From JBBECE01 sp040881985 (GTDB lineage Bacteria; Pseudomonadota; Alphaproteobacteria; Rhizobiales; Devosiaceae): a stretch of 64,000 nt of DNA. The stretch spans positions 1-64,000 of the forward strand of contig JBBECE010000033.1 in NCBI GenBank assembly GCA_040881985.1, read 5' to 3'. Both the position numbers and the translations under genes were made by a program. The number at the start of each line of letters is the position of its first letter. Position 1 is the stretch's first letter. Under the pieces are notes generated by a model. That model did not search any database. It was given only the letters and a program-made list of their open reading frames with translations, and was not told where the DNA came from. Shown one piece after another: positions 54,637 through 62,345 of the stretch.

Positions 54637-55388
54637 TATCTTGCTCCAGCGTAGTACTGCACCCGGCGCTCGGCCCGCTCAATCAGCTCCGACACCAACA
54701 TGGCGAAAGCGAACAGCATGATAGCGAGCGCCCAAAACTGGGTCATTCGGAAGTTGCGCGAGAAGGTCTCGAACAGGGCGCCGTAGCCGACGATCGACAC
54801 CAATAACTGGCCGATGACGACGCCCTTGACGCCACGAATCAACCCGAGCCGGACGCCCGCCAGGATCTCCGGCAGGGCCGCCCAAACGATCACCTTTGAA
54901 TAGAGCGCGAGACGGGTGGCACCGTAGGATCGCGCCATTTCCAATAGCGATGGCGAGATGTGGCGCACGCCGGCGCGGGTGTCGAGAACGACGATCCAGA
55001 CCGAAAACAGGAACACCGAAGCGACGATCGTTAACTCCCCGAAACCGAAAAGGATCATCAGCACCGGCACCAGCGCCGAAAGCGGCGCGCTGGCGAAAAT
55101 ATTCACCCACATGCCCAGGAGATCGTCGGCGACGCGCATGCGCCCCATCAGAATACCCAGCGCAATGCCGGCGACGATCGAGATACCCATGCCGATAAAA
55201 AAAGCGCGCAATGTCGTTGCCGTCGCCGTCTGCCAGGATTGCGAACCGGTCAATTCCACCGCCGCCGCCAAAACGGCGCTGAACGGGGGCAGCAGGAACA
55301 CAAGGTCCAACTGGCCAACCACCTCCCAGATGAGCGCCCAGACGATCAGGGACGCCATCATCGGCACACGAATTCCGAAGACCTTCAC
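54636..55388 (-). CDS. ABC transporter permease (NitT/TauT/SsuC family)
   Basis: 250 residues with about six helices. The EAA coupling loop is LLEMARSYGATRLALYSKVI with VIWAALPEILAGVRLGLIRG following, the hallmark of sulfonate/taurine/nitrate-type permeases. It is the second permease of this system; the partner is at 56212. Six bases separate it from the ATPase gene. It supplies the substrate for the hydrolase and synthetase encoded downstream. Confidence 0.92.
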   Translation of the reverse strand: MKVFGIRVPMMASLIVWALIWEVVGQLDLVFLLPPFSAVLAAAVELTGSQSWQTATATTLRAFFIGMGISIVAGIALGILMGRMRVADDLLGMWVNIFASAPLSALVPVLMILFGFGELTIVASVFLFSVWIVVLDTRAGVRHISPSLLEMARSYGATRLALYSKVIVWAALPEILAGVRLGLIRGVKGVVIGQLLVSIVGYGALFETFSRNFRMTQFWALAIMLFAFAMLVSELIERAERRVQYYAGAR

Positions 55389-55394
55389 AATCGC

Positions 55395-56210
55395 TCACTC
55401 GACATATTGCTTTAGCCCCTGCCAAATCTCCTCGACCGTATCGAGGTAGTGCCGGTCGCGGCGGATATCTTCGGGATTGCCAGTGCGGTCGATACTCGGC
55501 TCGATGATTTGCGACACCCGACCCGGCCGCGGCGACAGGAGCACGATGCGGTCGGAGATGTAGACCGCTTCCTCGATCGAGTGGGTGACGAAGATAAAGG
55601 TCTTGTTCTGCCGCTGACGCAACTCGATCAGGTCTTCCTGGAATTGCCGGCGGTTCTGCTCGTCGACCGCCGAGAAAGGCTCGTCGAGCAGCAGTACCTC
55701 GGCATCGACCGCCAGCGCCCGCGCCAGACCGACCCGCTGGCGCATTCCGCCCGAAAGCTCGTGGGGATATTTGTCCTCGAACCCGGTCAGCCCGACATCC
55801 CCGACATAGCGGCGGGCGATTTCCTCGCGTTCCGCTTTCGGCCGGCCGCGCAATTCAAGCCCGAACGCGACGTTGCGGATCACCGTTGCCCAGGGCAACA
55901 GCGCGAAGTCCTGAAAGACGAAGGCCCGTTCGGGCCCCGGCCCGGTCACCTGCCTTCCGCCGACCTCGACGGTGCCGGCGGTCGGGGTGAGCAGGCCCGC
56001 GATGATCTTCAGAAGCGTGGTCTTGCCGCAGCCGCTGGGACCCAAAAGGCTCGTCAACTTGCCGCGCGGGAAATCGAGATCGAGGTCCCGCAGCGCCTCG
56101 ATGTCGGCCTCATAGACCATGCCGATGCCGCGCGTCGAGACGATCGCGTCTTCGGTCTTCGGGCCTTTCGTCGAGGCATTCATCGCGGCGGCGCGTTCGC
56201 CTGTTGCCAT
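55395..56210 (-). CDS. ABC transporter ATP-binding protein (NitT/TauT/SsuB family)
   Basis: 271 residues. Walker A is LLGPSGCGKTTLLKIIAGL, the Q-loop is FVFQDFALLPWATV, the signature is LSGGMRQRVGLARALAV and Walker B is VLLLDEPFSAVDEQNR, with the switch His in VTHSIEEAV. ATG 56210 lies one base after the upstream permease stop; the frame open to 56402 belongs to that gene's region. It powers two different permeases, which flank it in the operon (56212-57039 and 54636-55388). Confidence 0.92.
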   Translation of the reverse strand: MATGERAAAMNASTKGPKTEDAIVSTRGIGMVYEADIEALRDLDLDFPRGKLTSLLGPSGCGKTTLLKIIAGLLTPTAGTVEVGGRQVTGPGPERAFVFQDFALLPWATVIRNVAFGLELRGRPKAEREEIARRYVGDVGLTGFEDKYPHELSGGMRQRVGLARALAVDAEVLLLDEPFSAVDEQNRRQFQEDLIELRQRQNKTFIFVTHSIEEAVYISDRIVLLSPRPGRVSQIIEPSIDRTGNPEDIRRDRHYLDTVEEIWQGLKQYVE

Positions 56211-56211
56211 T

Positions 56212-57039
56212 TCAGGCTCCTCGCTTTTCGGGTCGGAATACGCCGACCTCGAACCACTGGACGGCGAGCAGCGTGAAGGTCGATAGCGCGATGATCGAAA
56301 CAATTGTCGCGTACATTTCCGCATAATGCGCGCGCGAGCGATAAAAGGTGATGAGATCGCCGATGCCTGTTGGCGTGATGAGTAATTCGGCCAGCACCAC
56401 ACCGACGAAGCCGGCGGCGATGCCGAGCCGGAGCCCCGCGAAGATCACCGGGCTCGCGTCGGGCAGCACGATCTTGAAGATCGCCTGTCGCCTGTTGCCG
56501 AGGAACGAGCGGCACATCGCCAGCAACGTCGCGTTGACGTTTTCGACGGCGCGGTAGGAATTAAGCACGATCACCGGCAGTGCCAGGATGATCACCGCCA
56601 GCGTCTTCGCCGTCAGCCCGATGCCGTAGACGAAGGTCACGAGCGGAATGAGCGCCGCGACCGGGGCCGCCTGCAAGACAACGAAGACCGGGATCAGCAT
56701 CCATTCGGCGGGCTTCCACAGCCCGCAAAAGACACCGACGCTCACCCCGATCAGCGTCGAGAGCACGACGCCGAGCACCAATGGCTGCAGCGTCTGCACA
56801 TAAGCTTGCGGTAGCTCTCCGCTCAGCAGCATCGAGGCCAGCGCAGTGACGGTTTCGGAGAAAGTGGGGAACGCAAAACTGATCGGAACCCGGCCGGCGA
56901 TTTCCCAGATCGCCGCGAAGATCACGAACGAGGCGACCCTGAGCGCTATTGGCCGGCCGCGCCGGCCGGCCGACTGATGTCGCGCCGGGGTGGGGGGCGC
57001 GAGGATATCGGTCTCGCGCCCGGCTTGTTCGGAAGTCAT
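56212..57039 (-). CDS. ABC transporter permease (NitT/TauT/SsuC family)
   Basis: 275 residues, about six helices. The EAA loop reads MCRSFLGNRRQAIFKIVLPD, followed by VIFAGLRLGIAAGFVGVVLA. A polar N-terminus of 30 residues precedes the first helix (ALRVASFVIFAAIWEIAG). It starts 12 bases after the binding-protein stop. With the second permease it forms a heterodimer, less common than the homodimer usual in this family. Confidence 0.92.
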   Translation of the reverse strand: MTSEQAGRETDILAPPTPARHQSAGRRGRPIALRVASFVIFAAIWEIAGRVPISFAFPTFSETVTALASMLLSGELPQAYVQTLQPLVLGVVLSTLIGVSVGVFCGLWKPAEWMLIPVFVVLQAAPVAALIPLVTFVYGIGLTAKTLAVIILALPVIVLNSYRAVENVNATLLAMCRSFLGNRRQAIFKIVLPDASPVIFAGLRLGIAAGFVGVVLAELLITPTGIGDLITFYRSRAHYAEMYATIVSIIALSTFTLLAVQWFEVGVFRPEKRGA

Positions 57040-57051
57040 ACTTCGGTCGGC

Positions 57052-58044
57052 CTACATCGCGCCGATGTTGGCGAGCACCCGGTCGACTGAGCTGAAGTCC
57101 CAGAAGTCGGCAACGTTCAGCGTTGCCGGGTCGCCCTGCAACTGGCCGGAAGCGGCGAAGAAGTCGAAGTCGTCCTGCACGGCGTCGGCCCCGCCGCCGT
57201 TCACCGCCAGCGCGCCGGCTTCGGCGGTTTCGGTGTAGTAGGCGAGGATTTCCGCGTCCGCCTCCGCGCCGAGGTCCGGCAACAGATTGTAGGTGTTGCG
57301 GTACTCGACGGCGAGCGCGGGATTCTCGGTGATCGCCCGCGCCGTCGTCAAAAGCGCCTCGACAAGAGCGTCGACCGCCGCCGCGTTGGATGCAAGATAC
57401 TCGGCCGTGGCGAAAAGCGCCTCGTCGGTTGCTTCGACATCCTCGATCGGCAGCACCATGAACCGGTCGTGCGCTTCCTCAAGCAGGATCTGACGGTTGG
57501 CCGCGTCGACGATCGAGGCATTGATGGTGCCCTGCAGCAAGGCACCTCGCCGGACTTCGGAGCCCGGAACATAGCTGATCTCCGAGTAAGTAATGCCGTG
57601 ACGCTTGGCCATCAGCATCATGATCGCCTCGGTGCCTGAGCCGCGGGCCTGCACGGCGATTGCCTGTCCGTCGAGATCCTCCCACGAGGAATACATTGCC
57701 TTGTTGACGACCGGGAAGAATCGGGCGTTGGAGATCTTGACGAACATGCGCACCGGCACGCCGGCTTCCTGAATCAGCGTATAGGGAGCGCCGATGCCGA
57801 TGTCGGCCTGGCCACCGACGATCGCCTGGGCGGCGAGGTCTTCGTCATTGAGAATGATGAGTTCGATATCGGTGCCCGCCGCCTTGGCATGTTCGATGGC
57901 GGCGAGGGTGTGGATCGACTCGATGCCCGGCAGATCGCCAAGGGCGACCCTGACGGTTTGTGCTTGGACGGACGCGGCGCACAGCACGCTTGCGGTAACC
58001 GAAAGCGCGCCGGCGACCAGAATTTTTGTTGATAGTTTGGTCAT
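57052..58044 (-). CDS. ABC transporter substrate-binding protein (NMT1/NitT/TauT type)
   Basis: 330 residues. The signal peptide is cleaved near SVQAQTVRVA. The mature protein has the SsuA/THI5-like fold: ESIHTLAAIEHAKAAGTDIE, then VGGQADIGIGAPYTLIQEAG, then GQAIAVQARGSGTEAIMMLM. Ligands in this family are small organic or sulfonated molecules and pyrimidines. It heads the seven-gene minus-strand operon. The gene at 58174 diverges, and an ACCAAT/ATTGGT inverted repeat lies between them. Confidence 0.9.
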   Translation of the reverse strand: MTKLSTKILVAGALSVTASVLCAASVQAQTVRVALGDLPGIESIHTLAAIEHAKAAGTDIELIILNDEDLAAQAIVGGQADIGIGAPYTLIQEAGVPVRMFVKISNARFFPVVNKAMYSSWEDLDGQAIAVQARGSGTEAIMMLMAKRHGITYSEISYVPGSEVRRGALLQGTINASIVDAANRQILLEEAHDRFMVLPIEDVEATDEALFATAEYLASNAAAVDALVEALLTTARAITENPALAVEYRNTYNLLPDLGAEADAEILAYYTETAEAGALAVNGGGADAVQDDFDFFAASGQLQGDPATLNVADFWDFSSVDRVLANIGAM

Positions 58045-58064
58045 TAGTTCCTCCCTTGGTTTTC

Positions 58065-58082
58065 ACCAATGACTTGATTGGT
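58065..58082. promoter_or_regulatory. Inverted repeat, candidate GntR operator
   Basis: ACCAAT and ATTGGT (58065-58070 and 58077-58082) with a six-base spacer, 20 bases upstream of the binding-protein start codon and between it and the divergent GntR gene. The placement suits control of both genes. Confidence 0.45.
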
Positions 58083-58173
58083 TAGGCTGCCTGGGCTACT
58101 TGGTCAAGCGAATCCGGCTTCGATGCGCCGGGAGTTGGCCGCAGCAGCAGGGATCGGCTATAGAAGACCGCGC

Positions 58174-58866
58174 ATGACCAACGAAACCAATTCCGGCCAC
58201 GCCGCCTTGGTGCAGTTGCGGGCCTATCTCGCGCAGCACGATCCGCCCAGCAACGCCAAGCTCCCCCCCGAGCGCGAACTCTGCGAAATCCTTGGCGTCT
58301 CCCGCGGCGACCTGCGCAAGGCTTTGGCGATTTTGCAAAGTGACGGGCAGATCTGGCGGCATGTGGGCAGAGGCACATTCGTCGGCAGCGGACCAATCGA
58401 GGAAATGGTGTCGCTTGCCGACATCGCCGGACGCACCAGCCCGACTGACCTGATGCGCGCCCGGCTGATCCTCGAGACCGAGATCGCGCGAGAAGCGGCA
58501 TTGCAGGCGACACCCGACGACGTTCAGGCAATGCGCAGGACACTCGTACAGATGCGCGCCGCGGCAACTTGGCGGCAATACGAGAACGCTGACAACCTCT
58601 TGCATCGGCAGATTGCTCATGCCAGCCGCAACACGGTGTTACTCGGCCTCTTCGACTCGCTCAATGCCATCCGGCGCGCCGTCGTCTGGGGCCGCTTGCG
58701 TAGCGAACCCGCCCGCCCGCCCGCCGATCATCACAGCTTCGCCGAACACGAGCACATAGTCGACGCCATCGAGCACCGCGATCTCGGCGCCGCCGCGGCG
58801 GCCATGCGCGAGCATCTGCGGTCGGTTGCCAGCCGGCTGCTCCCCATCCGCGTCGCCGCGGAGTAG
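58174..58866 (+). CDS. FadR-subfamily GntR transcriptional regulator
   Basis: About 230 residues. The winged helix reads KLPPERELCEILGVSRGDLR, KALAILQSDGQIWRHVGRGT, and an FCD domain follows (DLMRARLILETEIAREAALQ, then SFAEHEHIVDAIEHRDLGAA). The start is taken at ATG 58174; ATG 58123 is also possible. It diverges from the importer operon and probably regulates it; its effector is likely the imported acid or a breakdown product. Immediately downstream the sequence turns into gene remnants. Confidence 0.9.
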   Translation: MTNETNSGHAALVQLRAYLAQHDPPSNAKLPPERELCEILGVSRGDLRKALAILQSDGQIWRHVGRGTFVGSGPIEEMVSLADIAGRTSPTDLMRARLILETEIAREAALQATPDDVQAMRRTLVQMRAAATWRQYENADNLLHRQIAHASRNTVLLGLFDSLNAIRRAVVWGRLRSEPARPPADHHSFAEHEHIVDAIEHRDLGAAAAAMREHLRSVASRLLPIRVAAE

Positions 58867-59084
58867 ATGCGGCGTGTTTGTGGCCGTCCAAGGGCTCAAG
58901 GTCTAGGAACCTCCACAGGACATTTGCTGTGCTTGGCGGCTCGTTTGGACCCCGTCACAGCAACCTATTGATCAGCTGGATCACTCGAATGCCTTTCCAA
59001 CTTTCCAGAGGCGCGATGCCGTTCGGTCGGCGCCGGCGACAACCACGTTGCTGCTGGACGACCTAGCGACGGAGCAAGTCAATG

Positions 59085-59325
59085 GATACGGCCGGCCTGA
59101 TCCCCCGGTCTGCCGGCGCGTGCCGTTCACGTCCAGACAGATCTCGCTTTTCGTCGGATGGCCGACTTCCAGCGGCCGAAGCAACGACGTACAAGTTGCG
59201 GAGAACTCGAAGATCTTGCCCACTTCCCGGCGACGACCCTGGTGTTTGGCGGCGCTTCGCAGATCGCGGCGGGTCATGTCGAGATCGCAGGCATGGGCGA
59301 ATACGCATTCGAGTGCGTCAGATTC
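59085..59325 (-). pseudogene. Decayed FAH-family fragment
   Basis: The minus strand reads ALECVFAHACDLDMTRRDLR, then REVGKIFEFSATCTSLL, then GHPTKSEICLDVNGTRRQTG. Intact FAH at 53932 has ALDCVFGYAVGLDMTRRDLQ, WEVGKAFEHSAPCGALV and GHPASGEIWLEVNGDRRQAG in the same order. Only this middle third is present; both ends are missing. A second scrap (WKVGKAFE, about 58985-59010) may be another piece. It is a diverged fragment rather than a recent copy. Confidence 0.75.
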
Positions 59326-59329
59326 GGGG

Positions 59330-59728
59330 GTAACGCGCCAGCCGCGGCCCGGCGCAAGGCGGTGATTGGGCTGGCCCGAGAATATCAAGCCCAGGCCATC
59401 CTGATCGAGGCCAGCGCCAATGGGAGCCCTCTCGTCGCCGATCTGCGTCATATCAACGCCCCTCCTACCCACACCAATTGCCGTGAAACCGCGCGGCTCA
59501 AAGGTCGAAAGGCTTTCGATTCAATCGCATCGGATTGAGGCCGGCGACCTCAAACTTCCCGAGCAGGCCCCGTGGCGCGATGCATTTCTCGCCGAGATGC
59601 TCGCCTTCCCGAATGGTCATCACGATGATCGGGCCGATGCGCTGTCACAACTTCTAGGCTGGCTTGATTCGCGCTCTATCAGTCCCCCGCTGATTGGCTC
59701 TGCGCCCATCATAATTCTCGGATCGTGA
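59330..59728 (+). pseudogene. Phage terminase large subunit, C-terminal remnant with frameshift
   Basis: In one frame ARRKAVIGLAREYQAQAILI leads to EASANGSPLVADLRHI. After about 59440 the match continues one frame over as PIAVKPRGSKVERLSIQSHR, then IEAGDLKLPEQAPWRDAFLA, then EMLAFPNGHHDDRADALSQL and LGWLDSR. The LPEQAPW...FPNGxHDDxxDALSQ pattern is the C-terminal nuclease end of phage terminase large subunits. The ATPase half is absent. This is a relic of a prophage or gene-transfer-type element. Confidence 0.75.
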
Positions 59729-60116
59729 TTGGGTCATGCAACTGATGGACTTCTGCGTCAGAGTATAGAGGCGGTATCAGATCGCCGCGCCGGCAAAGGA
59801 GTCTGACTGAAAGCGCTCCATGTCGGCGCCGTCCCCGCCAAATTCGGAGCCGACGTGGATATCAGTTTCTCCTTTACTTCGCGGCAGGGCCATTTCGCCT
59901 GGTTCCGCGTCATGTCCAAGCAGATGCGCCCGAAAGCCAAAAAGTGCCAACCAATTTGCGCAGAGCTTGGCGCAATGATCACGCCAGGAATTGCCATCTC
60001 CCGATTGGACTTTTCCTGCAAAGCAAGTCTCACTTACATCGAGCCCGGATCGCGACCGGGCCTGTCCCGCTGCAAGCGCCAATCCCGGCCCTGATTTCGC
60101 AACCGGAGGCAACGGA
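59729..60116. other. 388-base stretch with no identified gene
   Basis: It lies between the terminase relic and the DUF3489-like fragment. Frames on both strands are open (plus 59855-60094, minus 59777-60391), but neither resembles a protein I recognise. It is probably more decayed phage or island sequence. Confidence 0.4.
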
Positions 60117-60311
60117 ATGACAAAGTCCCCACCCCGAGGCAAATTGGCTGACCTTACGCAGCGCATGGGCGGCCGGGCCGGCGCAAACCTTGAAGTCCTC
60201 CGCAACGCGACGAGATGGCAGGCCCGTACGGTTAAGGCTGCGATCAGCGGGCTGCGAAAAAGGGATACCGGGTCGAGCGCCGTGCGTCGCAAATGCTCGG
60301 CCGCGATCTGA
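60117..60311 (+). pseudogene. DUF3489-like fragment cut by the right repeat
   Basis: A GGAGG site precedes ATG 60117, and the frame reads MTKSPPRGKLADLTQRMGGR, then LEVLRNATRWQARTVKAAIS and GLRKRDTG. The ATGWQxHTVRxAISGLRKxG motif is the core of DUF3489, small proteins of alphaproteobacterial phages and genomic islands. The expected C-terminal beta part is missing, and the frame ends at TGA 60309-60311, exactly where the 371-bp repeat begins. The repeat therefore joined or replaced the end of this gene. Confidence 0.6.
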
Positions 60312-60680
60312 TTCGATCTCGCGGGACGGTTCCTTCGAAAACCGTTCACAGCATCATGACCCATTCGCTTGCGCGCGAGTGGGCGCGCCATAAGGCTCCA
60401 GCCTCACCGACGCTCGAGCAAACGAAAGCCGCACCGAACTTTCGTCGTCGAGGTGAAGGAACACGGCCGGCCCATCCCGTTCGTTGGAGAACCACACCGA
60501 TCGCGAAAAGCATTCGAAAACAAAGCCAGCCTCGTGGCACCGGTGATACCAACGCATCCCAAGGCCTAAAACGTCGCGGGTAGCACGATGGGTCTGAAAA
60601 CAGGAGTAGTGCAACTATTTGTTAATACACAGTAATTGGGATAAACTGGCGGTGGTTGTAGTCTGCCGCGAACCCGTCTC
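60310..60680. repeat. 371-bp direct repeat, right copy
   Basis: Second copy of 50681-51051, same orientation, four mismatches. Flanks are unrelated on the left (DUF3489 fragment here, rhamnonate dehydratase end there). On the right, both copies are followed by a minus-strand member of the same secreted gene family, but at different distances (about 112 bases here, 16 there). Confidence 0.93.
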
Positions 60681-60722
60681 AACAATGCAATCGCGCGGTC
60701 TCCGGAGTTTACCGGAAAGTCG

Positions 60723-60753
60723 GCCAATTTCGGCACCGCGGGCCGAAATTGGC
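60723..60753 (-). terminator. Hairpin after the secreted nuclease-like gene
   Basis: Perfect 11-base arms (GCCAATTTCGG and complement) with a nine-base loop, 39 bases past the gene's stop on the minus strand and before the repeat. It is probably its transcription end, though no T-run follows. Confidence 0.5.
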
Positions 60754-60791
60754 TCCGTAACCAAGCCGTTCATGTTCCGCTGCCGTTCGCG

Positions 60792-61235
60792 CTAGCCGGC
60801 GATTTCCCAACGCGTGCAGTCATCGAGCGTCTCGTCAATCGGCAGGCAGTCCCAGAGTGTTGCGGCAACCCCGTGATGGGAGAGCGTCTGTCGCACGAAC
60901 AGGGACGACGACAGGCAGTAGGCCTGATCGCTGCGGCACACGAGGACAATGCCCGGCCTGAGCTCTGTTTCAGCGCTGTAGGCGAGCGCCTGACCGATGG
61001 CTTCCTTCCACTTGTCGTGCCAGTCGACCTCAATGGCGTGGGTCGGACTGATACAGTCGGCGCGCCGCTGCAGACCGAGGCGGATTTTCAGATCCAATCC
61101 GGCGCAGAACCGCTCGTGGTAGAAGCGCTCGGGGCGGGACGGCACGTCCTGAGCGCACGCGGCGCTGATGACTGATGTGGCAACAATGAGCACAAGACCG
61201 ATGACGGTTAAGTGCCGGGAGGGCCGCCAGGTCAT
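60792..61235 (-). CDS. Small secreted protein, endonuclease-fold-like
   Basis: 147 residues. The signal peptide (LTVIGLVLIVATSVISAACA) is cleaved near AQDVP. The mature part has RFCAGLDLKIRLGLQRRADC, THAIEVDWHDKWKEAIGQAL and ELRPGIVLVCRSDQAYC, then three more cysteines' worth of tail. An Asp before a strand carrying E-V-D and a following Lys is reminiscent of the PD-(D/E)XK nuclease core, but the spacing is not classical, so this is tentative. ATG 61235 has a GGAGGAATT site. The broken paralogue at 51067 has the same EVDWHD core. The function is unknown. Confidence 0.7.
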   Translation of the reverse strand: MTWRPSRHLTVIGLVLIVATSVISAACAQDVPSRPERFYHERFCAGLDLKIRLGLQRRADCISPTHAIEVDWHDKWKEAIGQALAYSAETELRPGIVLVCRSDQAYCLSSSLFVRQTLSHHGVAATLWDCLPIDETLDDCTRWEIAG

Positions 61236-61433
61236 CGCCAATTCCTCCGAAGTTAGTTTCAATCGAGTGCGCAGAGAGCTTGGGTCGCACGCACCTGGGT
61301 GCATTGACCCCGTGCCTATGGTGATCGAGAGGGCTAGACCGTGCGTTCGAGCGAGACCGTCGCAAAGGACTTAGTCGCTACGTCGATCTCATGTATCCTC
61401 GATTCAGCTGCCGAATGGAAGAAGGAGTGAGAC

Positions 61434-61808
61434 TTGCCGGACTATCCGGACGTTCGGCGCGCGCCGGCCGGACGGGATGTCGCCAGGCTTGCCGGGGTTT
61501 CGCAATCGGCGGTGTCACGGGCGTTCACGCCGGGCGCGAGCGTGGCCGAGGACACAAAGAACAAGTTCGTCATCGCCGCCCAGAGCCTCGGCTACATGCC
61601 AAACCTAGTGGCGCGGTTACTTGCGACCAGGCGGACCAATATCGTTGCGCTGGCGATCAGCAATTTCGAGAACCCGTTCTATGTACAGGTGGTGAAGGCG
61701 CTCTCCGACCGGCTGCACGGTGCGATTCCTGAAAAGTTCGTTTGGGGAAACAGCCGCCGGTTTTGTCGAGAGAGGCAGCCTCGAAGACTTGGCGGTCGAG
61801 CCGCTTAG
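61434..61808 (+). pseudogene. LacI-family regulator, truncated
   Basis: Starts at TTG 61434 after GAAGGAG. The HTH (DVARLAGVSQSAVSRAFTPG) and the hinge (GYMPNLVARLLATRRTNIVA) are normal, and the sensor domain begins LAISNFENPFYVQVVKALSD. After RLHG the frame runs into unrelated sequence and stops at 61808, so about two-thirds of the protein is gone. The leftover could still bind DNA but not a ligand. It ends close to a tRNA-Ser-like scar (61860-61910). Confidence 0.8.
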
Positions 61809-61859
61809 GGAATGGATTTTGAAAAAGTGGCCGGCGGCGAAGTCTAGCTCCAGTAAGGT

Positions 61860-61910
61860 CAGGAACCGGCAAGCGGCCCCTCGTGGTTCGAATCCCCTTG
61901 TCCGCTCTAT
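61860..61910 (+). other. tRNA-Ser 3'-end-like fragment (possible attachment-site scar)
   Basis: The sequence AACCGGCAAG, a G/C-rich variable-arm-like stretch, then CTCGTGGTTCGAATCC follows the order anticodon stem, long variable arm, T-arm seen at the 3' half of serine tRNAs. The T-stem pairs poorly and no 5' half is present, so it is not a working tRNA. Island integrases commonly target tRNA 3' ends and leave such pieces. Confidence 0.4.
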
Positions 61911-61991
61911 TTTCACCGAACAATCGCGGCGACGAAAGAATTAGGGCCCTTAGGGCCAATTCACAGTTGGCGCTGACGAAGGCAGGCCTGC

Positions 61992-62330
61992 CTACAACGC
62001 CTCGATATCGGTCTCGCCGGTTCGGATGCGGGTCGCCGAGGCGAGGTCGAGCACGAAAATCTTGCCGTCGCCGATTTTGCCGGAGCGGGCGGCGGAGGTG
62101 ATCGCGTTGACCGCCTTGTCGACCAGGCCATCGTCGAGCGCGACCTCGATTTTCGCCTTCGGCAGATAACTGACTTTGTATTCGGAGCCGCGATAGACCT
62201 CGGTGTGGCCCTTCTGGCGGCCATAGCCCCTGACTTCGGTCACCGTCATGCCGTGAATTCCGACGTCATTTAGCGCATCGCGAACCGCATCGAGTTTGTG
62301 TGGCTGGACGATAGCGACGATGAATTTCAT
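61992..62330 (-). CDS. glnK: Nitrogen regulatory PII protein
   Basis: 112 residues, full length. The family ends are intact: MKFIVAIVQPHKLDAVRDAL, the T-loop GYGRQKGHTEVYRGSEYKVS with the uridylylated Tyr, and VNAITSAARSGKIGDGKIFV in the ATP site. It senses 2-oxoglutarate, ATP and uridylylation and blocks the ammonium channel when nitrogen is plentiful. It follows amtB by 15 bases, so GlnK is the better name than GlnB. The gene order amtB-glnK is the reverse of the usual one. Confidence 0.93.
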   Translation of the reverse strand: MKFIVAIVQPHKLDAVRDALNDVGIHGMTVTEVRGYGRQKGHTEVYRGSEYKVSYLPKAKIEVALDDGLVDKAVNAITSAARSGKIGDGKIFVLDLASATRIRTGETDIEAL

Positions 62331-62345
62331 TCCGCGCTCCCAATC

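Noticed and set aside
59777..60391. 204-residue minus-strand open frame across the debris and repeat
   Set aside because: It opposes the DUF3489-like fragment and extends into the right repeat, where the left copy has a different upstream context. Composition is Arg/Ala-rich with no motif.
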